From Persicirhabdus sediminis (GTDB lineage Bacteria; Verrucomicrobiota; Verrucomicrobiia; Verrucomicrobiales; Akkermansiaceae), in NCBI RefSeq assembly GCF_016595495.1, contig NZ_JAENIM010000041.1, positions 152,463 through 216,462 on the forward strand: a stretch of 64,000 nt of DNA. Reading direction: 5' to 3'. A program made the position numbers and the translations under genes. The notes under the pieces were generated by a model. That model was not told the origin of the DNA, made no database searches, and was given only the letters and a program-made list of their open reading frames with translations. Positions 42,759 through 50,395 of this stretch are shown here, piece after piece. The stretch's first letter is position 1. Every line of letters starts with the position of its first letter.

Positions 42759-43355
42759 CTAACGACCAGGTTTTCTCAGTTTTGGTTTTTTGTTTTGCAG
42801 TGGTTTTTTGCGTGTGCCTTTTGGGTTTGATGAATGTGGACGCGCGTGGATGAGTTTTTTTGGCTGTTTGTCGTAGCTGAATGATTCGGCTTGGGTGAGT
42901 GGGAGCTGGGCTCCAAATACCTTGGTCATTTGTTTTCTCCAGTTGCTATCGCTCTGGCTGACGATGGTGATCAGCTGGCCGTCTAGCTGGGCCAGAGTTT
43001 CTGCATTTTTGACGAAGTATTTTGGCTGCTCAGGCGACTCGTAGTAGACGATGTGTTGCACGCCTTCGATGTTGAGGTTTTGGGCAACGGCTTCGGTGGT
43101 GCAGAGGATGCGAGTTTCGCCAGCTGCGAATGCGGCGAGTGTGCGGTCGCGCAGTTCAGGTTTTTTCCCGCTGTGCACGGAGTCGGCGTCGAGCTCGGCG
43201 TGGTTGAGATCGGCGGTGAGTGCGTGTAGTGATTCTTTGGTTCTGCAGAAGATGAGCACGTTTTCCAGCTGGCTGGTTTCGTTGATCAAGTGAATGAGCA
43301 GGTCGAGTTTCTGGTGGTCGAAGGCTTCGTAGATAGCTGGAGAATTTTCAGACAT
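42759..43355 (-). CDS. Isolated DEAD-box-helicase C-terminal (RecA2) domain with basic tail
   Basis: The 198-residue protein aligns with the second RecA-like domain of RhlE/DEAD-box RNA helicases: KLDLLIHLINETSQLENVLIFCRTKESL (motif IV), DADSVHSGKKPELRDRTLAAFAAGETRILCTTEAVAQNLNIEGVQHIVYYESP (motifs IVa-V). There is no RecA1 domain, so no Walker A/DEAD box, and motif VI (HRxGRxGR) is replaced by KNAETLAQLDG. The Lys/Arg-rich tail (KKPLQNKKPKLRKPGR) is typical of RhlE. No upstream helicase half exists in the flanking DNA, so this is a domain fragment or a specialised adaptor, not a helicase. Confidence 0.75.
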   Translation of the reverse strand: MSENSPAIYEAFDHQKLDLLIHLINETSQLENVLIFCRTKESLHALTADLNHAELDADSVHSGKKPELRDRTLAAFAAGETRILCTTEAVAQNLNIEGVQHIVYYESPEQPKYFVKNAETLAQLDGQLITIVSQSDSNWRKQMTKVFGAQLPLTQAESFSYDKQPKKLIHARPHSSNPKGTRKKPLQNKKPKLRKPGR

Positions 43356-43420
43356 GGCTTTTGCGCAATCTAAGCGGCTTGCCGGTAGTTACAAGGAAAA
43401 CTATGCAGGGAAGGGGGCGC

Positions 43421-43730
43421 GCTCCGCGCTGCAGGTGGAAGGTACGCACTGCGTGCTGCAGGTGGAAGGTTCGCACTGCGTGCTGCAGGTGGAAGGTGTG
43501 CGCTTTGCGCTGAAGGTGGTGTCATGTCACCTTTAGCGAGCTTGCGAGCACAACTTGCAGGGCGTAGCCCGCACTTGCAGCGAAGCGCACCTTCAGGGCG
43601 TAGCCCGAACCTGCAGCGCAGCGCAACTTGCAGGACGTAGCCCAAACTTGCAGCGCACCTTAAGGGCGCAGCCCGCACCTGCAGCGCAGCGGACCTTAAG
43701 GGCGTAGCCCGAACCTGCGGCGCAGCTACA
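43421..43730. repeat. Array of short hairpin repeats (about 310 bp)
   Basis: The left part has three units of GCTGCAGGTGGAAGGT plus CGCACTGCGT (27-bp period). The right part, in inverted sense, has five units of about 36 bp, each with GGGCGTAGCCC (a GGGC/GCCC hairpin) followed by ACCTGCAGCGCAGCG or ACTTGCAGCG. Core positions are about 43560, 43596, 43632, 43664 and 43700. Units are contiguous, without unique spacers. It ends at the tsf terminator. Confidence 0.8.
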
Positions 43731-43766
43731 AAAAGAAAGCCTCGTCAGCTGAGCTGACGAGGCTTT
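43730..43766 (-). terminator. Intrinsic terminator of the rpsB-tsf unit
   Basis: AAAGCCTCGTCAGCT / AGCTGACGAGGCTTT stem is followed on the minus strand by TCTTTTTG, 26 bp after the tsf stop. Confidence 0.85.
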
Positions 43767-43791
43767 CGAAATAGATTGATCAGGTGATCAA

Positions 43792-44667
43792 TTAGCCACC
43801 AATGCTGAAACGTGAGTAACGAGCGATTGAGAGTGTGTCACCGAACTCTTTGCCTTTGGCGTCGAGCAGTTGTGAGATAGAAACTTTGTCGTCCTTGATG
43901 AATGCTTGGTTAACCAGGCAGTTTTCAGCGTAGAACTTGTTGATCTTACCTTTAAGGATGTTCTCGATGATGTTAGCAGGCTTGCCTTGTTCTTCGAGTT
44001 GCTTACGGTTGATCTCGTTTTCTTCTTCGATGACAGTTGCGTCGATGTCGTCGCTAGTGAGGCCAGCTGGCTTAGTAGCTGCAACCTGCAGACAGATGTC
44101 GTTAGCGAGTGCTTGGAAATCAGCGTTAGCAGCTGTTTCTGCTTTTTCGCAGTTGAGCTCAAGGATCACACCAACTTTACCACCGAGGTGGATGTAGCTA
44201 GCGATAGCACCTTGTGTGCCTTCAGCGACTTCGTAACGTGCGTAGTTGCGAACGAGCATGTTTTCGCCGAGTTCGATAACTTTCTCTTGGATGAGGTTAG
44301 ACACGGTAGTGTCACCTACTTTAACTTCGAGAGCAGCTTCTAGGTCAGCAGCTTTTGCTTCAGCAGTAGCAGCGTTGAGAGTCTTAACGATGTCTTGGAA
44401 AATGTCGTTTTTAGCAACAAAGTCAGTTTCGCAGTTGATCTCGATGAGAGTGCCGCTGCGCTTGTCGTCAGAAGAAGTATTAGTGATGGTTCCTTCGCTA
44501 GCTTCACGAGAAGCTTTCTTAGCAGCTTTAACGATGCCTTTTTCACGAAGAAGCTTAACAGCAGCGTCGATGTCGCCGTTAGTTTCGCCAAGAACTTTCT
44601 TACAGTCCATCATGCCCGCGTTAGTGATGTCGCGGAGTTGTTTTACGAGAGATGCGGTAATAGCCAT
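43792..44667 (-). CDS. tsf: Translation elongation factor Ts
   Basis: The 291-residue protein has the N-terminal UBA-like domain (SLVKQLRDITNAGMMDCKKVLGETNGDIDAAVKLLREKG), the family signature ETDFVAKND, and a complete C-terminal core ending QPLL-like SQLLDAKGKEFGDTLSIARYSRFSIGG. It exchanges GDP for GTP on EF-Tu. It lies 72 bp behind rpsB, the universal order. Confidence 0.97.
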   Translation of the reverse strand: MAITASLVKQLRDITNAGMMDCKKVLGETNGDIDAAVKLLREKGIVKAAKKASREASEGTITNTSSDDKRSGTLIEINCETDFVAKNDIFQDIVKTLNAATAEAKAADLEAALEVKVGDTTVSNLIQEKVIELGENMLVRNYARYEVAEGTQGAIASYIHLGGKVGVILELNCEKAETAANADFQALANDICLQVAATKPAGLTSDDIDATVIEEENEINRKQLEEQGKPANIIENILKGKINKFYAENCLVNQAFIKDDKVSISQLLDAKGKEFGDTLSIARYSRFSIGG

Positions 44668-44690
44668 GTCGTTTGATTATGGTGTAGGTC

Positions 44691-44722
44691 AAAAAGAGCA
44701 GCACCCAGTGAGTGAGTGCTGC
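44691..44722 (-). terminator. Terminator-like hairpin between rpsB and tsf
   Basis: GCAGCACTCACT ... GGGTGCTGC hairpin (7-bp perfect arms GCAGCAC/GTGCTGC) is followed on the minus strand by TCTTTTTG. It lies 17 bp after the rpsB stop and could act as a partial terminator adjusting tsf expression. Confidence 0.5.
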
Positions 44723-44739
44723 ATGAATTACAGATTAGA

Positions 44740-45462
44740 TTAAGCAGTCGCTACTGCCTCTTCTTCTTCTTTCTTTTCCTCGATGCTCTTGGCGTCCTTA
44801 ATGGAGTTTACCAAGTTTTGCAGGATGAGGCGTACGGACTTTGAGGCGTCGTCGTTACCTGGGATAGGGTAAGCTACAGCGCTTGGGTCACCATTGGTGT
44901 CAACGAGTGCGATAACTGGGATGTTGAGGCGCTTGGCTTCAGCTACTGCGATGGATTCACGAGCTGAGTCGATGATTACCATAGCGGCTGGAGGCTCTTC
45001 CATGTCGCGCACACCACAGAGGTTGCGGAAAAGCTTATCACGCTCACGACCAAGAGCTGAGAGCTCTTTCTTAGACATTTTCTTGAAGTCAGGTGACTTC
45101 TCGATGTCTTCGAGGTACTTGAGACGCTCAACAGAACGGCGGATGGTGGAAAGGTTTGTGAGAGTACCACCAAGCCAGCGATGATTTACGAAGTACTGGT
45201 TAGAAGCTTCAGCAGCTTCACGAACTGCGTCTTGTGCTTGACGCTTACATCCTACGAAGAGGACTTTTTTACCTTTGCCTGTGATTTCTGTGAGGTAGTC
45301 ACATGCTTTGTCGAGACACTTAACAGTCTCTTCAAGGTTGATGATGAAAATGCCGCCTTTGTCCTTGAGGAGGTAAGGCTTCATTTTTGGATTCCATTTA
45401 CGTGTCTGGTGTCCGTAATGAACGCCAGCGTCTACCATTTGTGATACGAGTTCGTTGACCAT
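44740..45462 (-). CDS. rpsB: 30S ribosomal protein S2
   Basis: The 240-residue protein starts MVNELVSQMVDAGVHYGHQTRKWNPKMKPYLL, the S2 signature, and continues through FVNHRWLGGTLTN and VDTNGDP. I use the ATG at 45462; the 11-residue longer frame to 45495 is upstream leader. The C-terminus carries an acidic stretch (EEKKEEEEAVATA). No Shine-Dalgarno lies ahead of the start (ATTAGTACA). Confidence 0.97.
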   Translation of the reverse strand: MVNELVSQMVDAGVHYGHQTRKWNPKMKPYLLKDKGGIFIINLEETVKCLDKACDYLTEITGKGKKVLFVGCKRQAQDAVREAAEASNQYFVNHRWLGGTLTNLSTIRRSVERLKYLEDIEKSPDFKKMSKKELSALGRERDKLFRNLCGVRDMEEPPAAMVIIDSARESIAVAEAKRLNIPVIALVDTNGDPSAVAYPIPGNDDASKSVRLILQNLVNSIKDAKSIEEKKEEEEAVATA

Positions 45463-45821
45463 TGTACTAATTTTGTCCTGCCTTGATTCAGGCAAGGCGC
45501 TTTTGATTGGAAAACCCGCCGCATAAGATCGCCCGTTTTCCGTTGTTTAGCGGCAGCGTTTTGGGCTGGGGGTTCCTAGTCTAGATGTTGATGTTTGACA
45601 AGTTAAATCTGTGGCTGTTTTCGCCAGCTGGCATGGTCTGGGGAATTTGTGGAGAAATTTCACATTGCTTGATTGGCGATGAACGATTTAGCATTCTCGG
45701 ATCAATCAGCCGTATAATCGCACATTTGCTGAGTTTAGCTGGATTTCCCGCTAGCTGGCACGGTTGGCTGCAAATTGCGGCAGTGACACCGCGGTGCAGC
45801 TGGTATAGTCAGTGGCCGTCC

Positions 45822-46517
45822 ATGAGTGAGGAATTGTGCATTATATATCAAGACGAGTATCTAGTGGCGGTGGATAAACCTGCCGGTCATTTGGTTCATC
45901 CAGCTGACGTGCCACAAGATGGTGATCTGGTTGCCATGAAGATTTTGCGCGATCAAATTGGCCAGCACGTATTTCCGATTCACCGGCTAGATCGTCCGAC
46001 TTCGGGCGTTTTGTTATTTGGGCTGGAGAAATCTGTGACCAAAAAATTACACGCCGCGCTGCGTGAACATGAATTTGAAAAAGTCTACTGGGCAGCGGTG
46101 CTCGGCAAGCCGTCGGCTGATGCTTGGGGTTGTCACCAACCGCTGCGCAAAGATGACGATGCGCCGGAGAAATCTGCCCATACTAGCTTTCGGGTGCTCA
46201 CCAGCTGCCATGCCGAGTCGTTAGCTGGAATTCCAGACATCGATGAGGCCACAGTCACTCTGCTAGAGGCGATACCTCATACAGGAAGGTTTCACCAGAT
46301 CCGCCGCCACCTGCTGCACCACGGCATGCCTATCATTGGCGACTATCGCTATGCCGGCATTGATAGAAGTAACCAGCTCGGTGAGCTACTCGGCACGGGC
46401 ACTCGCATGTTGCTGCAGGCGAAAAAACTCACCATCACGCACCCAGCTACTGGTGAGCTGCTAGAAATAGAAGCGCCGGTGAGGGAAAATTTCCAAAAGT
46501 GTTTTCCGCATCTTTAG
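45822..46517 (+). CDS. truC: RluA-family pseudouridine synthase, TruC-like
   Basis: The 231-residue protein begins SEELCIIYQDEYLVAVDKPAGHLVHP and has the catalytic Asp motif HRLDRPTSGVLLF (Asp near residue 53), a GRFHQIRRHL substrate loop and the HGMPIIGDYRY motif. The short length without S4 domain and the RFHQIRRH variant fit TruC, which makes pseudouridine 65 in tRNA. I start at ATG 45822; the upstream in-frame extension of 79 residues has no similarity. TruC is favoured over other RluA members but not proved. Confidence 0.85.
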   Translation: MSEELCIIYQDEYLVAVDKPAGHLVHPADVPQDGDLVAMKILRDQIGQHVFPIHRLDRPTSGVLLFGLEKSVTKKLHAALREHEFEKVYWAAVLGKPSADAWGCHQPLRKDDDAPEKSAHTSFRVLTSCHAESLAGIPDIDEATVTLLEAIPHTGRFHQIRRHLLHHGMPIIGDYRYAGIDRSNQLGELLGTGTRMLLQAKKLTITHPATGELLEIEAPVRENFQKCFPHL

Positions 46518-46568
46518 CGGCGTTTAATTTACTATTGAGAAATTCTACACAACCGCGATATTAGCTAC

Positions 46569-47273
46569 ATGATAGATCTAGCTGGAAAAGTAGCGGTGGT
46601 GACGGGGGCGTCGTCTGGCATCGGCAAGGCAGTGGCGGTGGATTTGCTCAAAGAGGGGGTTAAAGTCTACGGGCTGTGTCGCAATCTCGCTGAGCTGCCA
46701 GCTGGCGTGATAGGAATTCACTGCGATATGAGCTCATTAGAGCAAATTGACGCGGCCTTTTTCCAGCTGGGAGATCTCGACATCCTCGTCAATAGCGCTG
46801 GCGTAGCTTATCTATCGAGCTTGATCGACGGCGACGTTAGCGACTGGGAAGAGATGTGGCAGGTTAATGTTAGAGGTCTGGCTTATTGCTCCCAGCTGGC
46901 GCTGAAAAAGTTTCCCGTAGCTGGCGGTCAGATCGTCAATATCTCAAGTATGAGCGGCCACCGTGTGCCGCCGACAGGTGGATTTTATGCGCCGACGAAG
47001 TTTGCCGTACGCGCCGTCACTGAGTCATTGCGTTCGGAGCTGCGCGCGGCTGAAAATCCTACGCGAGTGGCGTCGGTGTCACCTGGATTTGTGGATACTC
47101 CGCTGCTGAATAAGTATTTTGCCGGTCGCGATGAAGCGCTCAGGCTGACCAAAGAAAGCATGCAGATGTTGCGCGCCGAGGATGTCGCCCGCTCAGTCAT
47201 GCATATTTTAGAAACACCACTGCACGTGGAAGTGGGAGATCTGCCACTGCGCAGCGTCGGCCAGAAAGTTTAG
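46569..47273 (+). CDS. Short-chain dehydrogenase/reductase (classical SDR)
   Basis: The 234-residue protein has TGASSGIG (12-19) for NAD(P) binding, NSAG (75-78), ISSMSG (Ser126/127) and YAPTK (Tyr140, Lys144) as catalytic Ser-Tyr-Lys. The substrate cannot be told. It follows the truC-like gene by 51 bp in the same direction. The missing basic residue in TGASSGIG leaves NADP versus NAD open. Confidence 0.93.
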   Translation: MIDLAGKVAVVTGASSGIGKAVAVDLLKEGVKVYGLCRNLAELPAGVIGIHCDMSSLEQIDAAFFQLGDLDILVNSAGVAYLSSLIDGDVSDWEEMWQVNVRGLAYCSQLALKKFPVAGGQIVNISSMSGHRVPPTGGFYAPTKFAVRAVTESLRSELRAAENPTRVASVSPGFVDTPLLNKYFAGRDEALRLTKESMQMLRAEDVARSVMHILETPLHVEVGDLPLRSVGQKV

Positions 47274-47503
47274 CTAGCCAGCCGTGAGCTGCGATAAGAT
47301 GGCTGCCCAGCTGGATTTATTTCTATCTCAGCGCGGGCTGGTGAAATGGACGTTTTGCTCTCAGATCTCTTGTTTTGTATTGGTTCTGAGTGTTTAGGTC
47401 GGTTTTCTGGCTGATTTTTCCCTCAGCTAGCTGGAATTATTTATTGGACAAGGTGGGTTTGCTATTGCATCTCATTCTCAACAAGTTCGTTTATTGAGAG
47501 ATT

Positions 47504-47683
47504 ATGGGAGCCAAAGTGAAAACATTCTGCAAGTGGAGTCGCAAAGACATTGAAAAGCGCTTTGACCTGCTCGCGGAGCTGGTGGATGAACCACGCTTTG
47601 TATGCAAAAAATGTGCGCGTAGCTCAAACGATAAGAAATTGTTATGCAAGCCAGCAGCTTTGCCAGCGATGTCGTTTCGCTAA
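47504..47683 (+). CDS. Small four-Cys protein (59 residues), possible zinc-binding
   Basis: The frame begins MGAKVKTFCKWSRKDIEKRFDLL and carries Cys9, Cys34, Cys37 and Cys48, with the CKKC knuckle and a final LCKP. Short proteins with FCKWxxxDI....LLELV..P...C.KC......LCKP are, as I recall, conserved in many aquatic bacteria, so this is likely a real gene though it is under 60 residues. Four Cys could bind one zinc. Function unknown. It stands alone between the SDR and antiporter genes; an opposite-strand frame of 65 codons over the same bases is not coding. Confidence 0.7.
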   Translation: MGAKVKTFCKWSRKDIEKRFDLLAELVDEPRFVCKKCARSSNDKKLLCKPAALPAMSFR

Positions 47684-47817
47684 TCTGCAGCTGATTCAAC
47701 TAGCTAGACATGCTTAGTTAGCTGATTTCCAGTGGCTAAAATAGCCAGCTGGATGATTGTCTTTTTGTTTAACAAATTAGCTTGGCTTTGCTGCCGTGGC
47801 GGTGATGATATGTAGCT

Positions 47818-49506
47818 GTGCTTACATTCTCTCATTTGGCAGCTAGTGCACATGATGTTTCACCATTCTTCGCGTTGTTAGCGTTAGTTTTGGTAATGTC
47901 GGTGTTGGTGGCTTTGTTATTGGTACGCTTCAAGCAAAGCTTGTTAGTTGGCTATTTCATCTGTGGCGTGGTGGTGGCTAATAGCGGGCTGCTAGAAATG
48001 GTGGTGGGCACTGAGGGCTCGGGATTGATCACTGTATTGGCGGAATTTGGCATCATTTTGTTGATGTTTACGCTCGGGGTAGAATTCCCGCTCAAAGAGC
48101 TCAAGCACATGTGGAAGCTAGCCTTCATTGGCGGTGGTGTGCAGATGGGGCTGAGTTCGTTAGTGATTGGTGGCATTGCCTATGCCGCTGGCATGCCTGC
48201 CTCACAGGCTGTGGTTCTGGGCATTGCTTTAGGTTTGAGTTCCACCGCAGTTAGTTTGAAATCATTTCAGGACATGGGGCTGGGAAACCATCCAGCGGCG
48301 AGGATGTCCTTAGGCATTGCTTTGTTCCAAGATATTTTGGTGATTGCGGTGATGCTATTATTGCCATCTATGTTAGGTGGCTCAGGTGATCAAATCCTCA
48401 GCGCCATGGCGCTAGCTGGAGGCAAGGGAATTTTGTTCATCTTGGCGGCTTGGCTGCTAGGTGTGTATGTGATTCCCAAGATGCTCGATCAGGTCGCCTT
48501 TACCCGCAGCCGCGAGTTATTTACCCTGACGGTGATTGGCCTGTGTGCAGCGATTGCCTATGCTGGAGCAGCGATGAACTTGAGCCTAGCGCTGGGAGCA
48601 TTTTGCGCTGGCCTGATTGTTAGCGGGTCCATTTACAGCCACCGGATTTTATCTGAGATTTTACCTTTCAAGGATCTATTTCTCACATTGTTTTTTGTTT
48701 CTATCGGCTTGTTGATTGACGTCAGCGTAGCGATGGAACATTGGCTTACGATTGCTATGGGGGTGTTTGTTTTGATTCATCTCAAAGCATTGATTTTGTT
48801 GTTAGCGGCACGTTGTTTCAAGCTGCCGCTGGGGCCAGCATTACTATCAGCTGGCGCGCTGGCTAGCTCGGGGGAGTTCTCCTTGGTGCTGCTAACTGAG
48901 GCTAATGTGCTGCAGCCAATGCCGGAGTTTTTGGTGCAAATGTTGCTCATCAGCACAGCGGTTAGCATGGGCCTGGTGCCTAGCTTGATGCGATTTGCGC
49001 CGACGATTTCTGACTTTGTTAATGCTCGCCGGCCTAGCCGCAAACGTCACGTTCCAGCTGGCGCGCTGTCGGCGTCTCACCGCGTGAAAGAGCTGCAGGA
49101 CCATGCCATCATCATTGGCTACGGGCCCGTTGGTCAGGCGCTCAATGAGAGCTTGCGCCAGCACAATATTCCAACATTGATCGTCGAGCTGAATGCTAAG
49201 ACCGTTAGGAAATTGTACGAAAGCGGGCAGGCGGCGATTTTTGCCGATGCTACTCATCACGAGACTATGGAGCTGGCAAAGGTGGCGGATGCGCGCATGG
49301 TGGCTTATACCTTCCCAACGGTAGAAACGACCTTGAAATCATTGCCGCTGCTGCGTGCTATCAGCCCTGAGGTGATTGTTTATGGGCGGGCAAAATTTAG
49401 CAATGAAGTGGAAATGTTGGATAAGGCTGGTGTGATCGTGATTCACGACGAACGCGAGAGTAGCCGTGCGCTGATAGATTCTGCTCTGGCAACCTATTCA
49501 GTCTAA
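47818..49506 (+). CDS. KefB/KefC-like monovalent cation:proton antiporter (CPA2) with RCK domain
   Basis: The 562-residue protein starts with GTG. About 12 hydrophobic segments (residues 18-385) include the CPA2 motifs LAEFGIILLMFTLGVEFPLKELK, GIALGLSSTAVSLKSFQDMG and SLGIALFQDILVI. An RCK_N/TrkA-N Rossmann domain follows (about 415-540; HAIIIGYGPVGQAL, ADATHHETMELAKVA). It exports K+ or Na+ for protons under nucleotide control. No glutathione-system gene is nearby, so Kef-type gating by glutathione is not implied. Confidence 0.92.
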   Translation: MLTFSHLAASAHDVSPFFALLALVLVMSVLVALLLVRFKQSLLVGYFICGVVVANSGLLEMVVGTEGSGLITVLAEFGIILLMFTLGVEFPLKELKHMWKLAFIGGGVQMGLSSLVIGGIAYAAGMPASQAVVLGIALGLSSTAVSLKSFQDMGLGNHPAARMSLGIALFQDILVIAVMLLLPSMLGGSGDQILSAMALAGGKGILFILAAWLLGVYVIPKMLDQVAFTRSRELFTLTVIGLCAAIAYAGAAMNLSLALGAFCAGLIVSGSIYSHRILSEILPFKDLFLTLFFVSIGLLIDVSVAMEHWLTIAMGVFVLIHLKALILLLAARCFKLPLGPALLSAGALASSGEFSLVLLTEANVLQPMPEFLVQMLLISTAVSMGLVPSLMRFAPTISDFVNARRPSRKRHVPAGALSASHRVKELQDHAIIIGYGPVGQALNESLRQHNIPTLIVELNAKTVRKLYESGQAAIFADATHHETMELAKVADARMVAYTFPTVETTLKSLPLLRAISPEVIVYGRAKFSNEVEMLDKAGVIVIHDERESSRALIDSALATYSV

Positions 49507-50345
49507 CTAGCTGGCTGGTGATCTAGCTCAGCTGGCCACGAATTTGGCATGACAAAGTAGCGTTGATTTTCTAGCGGGTTGTAGATCATGCATGCCCTGT
49601 CTAGCGAGGTGATAGCCGCTGGCTGGCTCGGCTCGAGCAATTCTAGCAACTCAGCGGTGACATTAACTGGCCACAGTGGTTTGGGCAATTGGTACATTTG
49701 ATGGCCTGCATTTTCCAGCTGGAGAAATTCATCTTGGTACAGCCACTTGCCACGCGGGCAGCTGGAGTGAATGAAATCGGCACCTGCTAGCTGGCTACTG
49801 TGGATGTGATCAAACAGGTAGCCGTAAATCAGCTGACGGGTGGTGAGCGACGCGTCTGGCCAGCGAGGCTGTAGCGTCTTGAGTGTCGCTGGATTTTTGC
49901 TCAGTACGAGTTGGTGCTCGCGCATGCGGTTGAGCTTGATCTGCCAGTTGTCGCGAGCGTTAGGCCCGGGGAAGGTGGTATTTCCAGCTGGATCTACCAC
50001 CGCTAGATAGAATTTACACGCGAGCTCAAGGTGAACCATCTGCTCGCCGTCGGCGATGAGGAAGTCGAGCTCGCCAATGGTATGGTGTCTATCAGATTGG
50101 ATTTGCAGGTTGCGCGCCACGACCTGCACGCCAGCTGCCTGCATGAGGTGATAGAGCGCGTCCTCATACAGGTGGCCGAGCTTTTGTTGGAAATTGAGCT
50201 CAGGCAGGCTGGCTAGCGAAACTGCAGCTAGCTGGCTACGATTCCAGCTGGCGGCTTCTGGCAGCTCACCAGCTAGGAGCTGGCTACTGGCTAAATATTG
50301 ATAGATAGCTAGGCTGAACTGGCGTGCGTATGGCGGCTGACTCAC
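49503..50345 (-). CDS. DUF1853 family protein (PD-(D/E)XK-like fold)
   Basis: The 280-residue protein matches the DUF1853 pattern: LNFQQKLGHLYEDALYHLM, then GELDFLIADGEQMVHLELACKFYLAV, in which the Asp and Glu...Lys resemble PD-(D/E)XK nucleases. Its function is unknown; no nuclease activity is established. It overlaps the convergent antiporter gene by four bases. Its DNA is extremely rich in AGCTGG/CCAGCT (14 in 900 bp). Confidence 0.85.
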   Translation of the reverse strand: MSQPPYARQFSLAIYQYLASSQLLAGELPEAASWNRSQLAAVSLASLPELNFQQKLGHLYEDALYHLMQAAGVQVVARNLQIQSDRHHTIGELDFLIADGEQMVHLELACKFYLAVVDPAGNTTFPGPNARDNWQIKLNRMREHQLVLSKNPATLKTLQPRWPDASLTTRQLIYGYLFDHIHSSQLAGADFIHSSCPRGKWLYQDEFLQLENAGHQMYQLPKPLWPVNVTAELLELLEPSQPAAITSLDRACMIYNPLENQRYFVMPNSWPAELDHQPAS

Positions 50346-50395
50346 TACAGCAGCATGCGTGGATGACCAGCCAGCGCAAGTGGTAATGACATCAG

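Noticed and set aside
43421..43730. CRISPR array
   Set aside because: The 36-bp period looked suggestive, but the units are contiguous, diverged and have no unique spacers; no cas gene is near.
45585..45821. 79-residue N-terminal extension of the TruC-like protein
   Set aside because: The family begins at the SEELCIIYQDEY segment; the extension has no similarity and includes the promoter region between divergent rpsB and truC.
47502..47699. 65-codon minus-strand frame
   Set aside because: It covers the same bases as the four-Cys small protein, whose composition and motif are far more protein-like.
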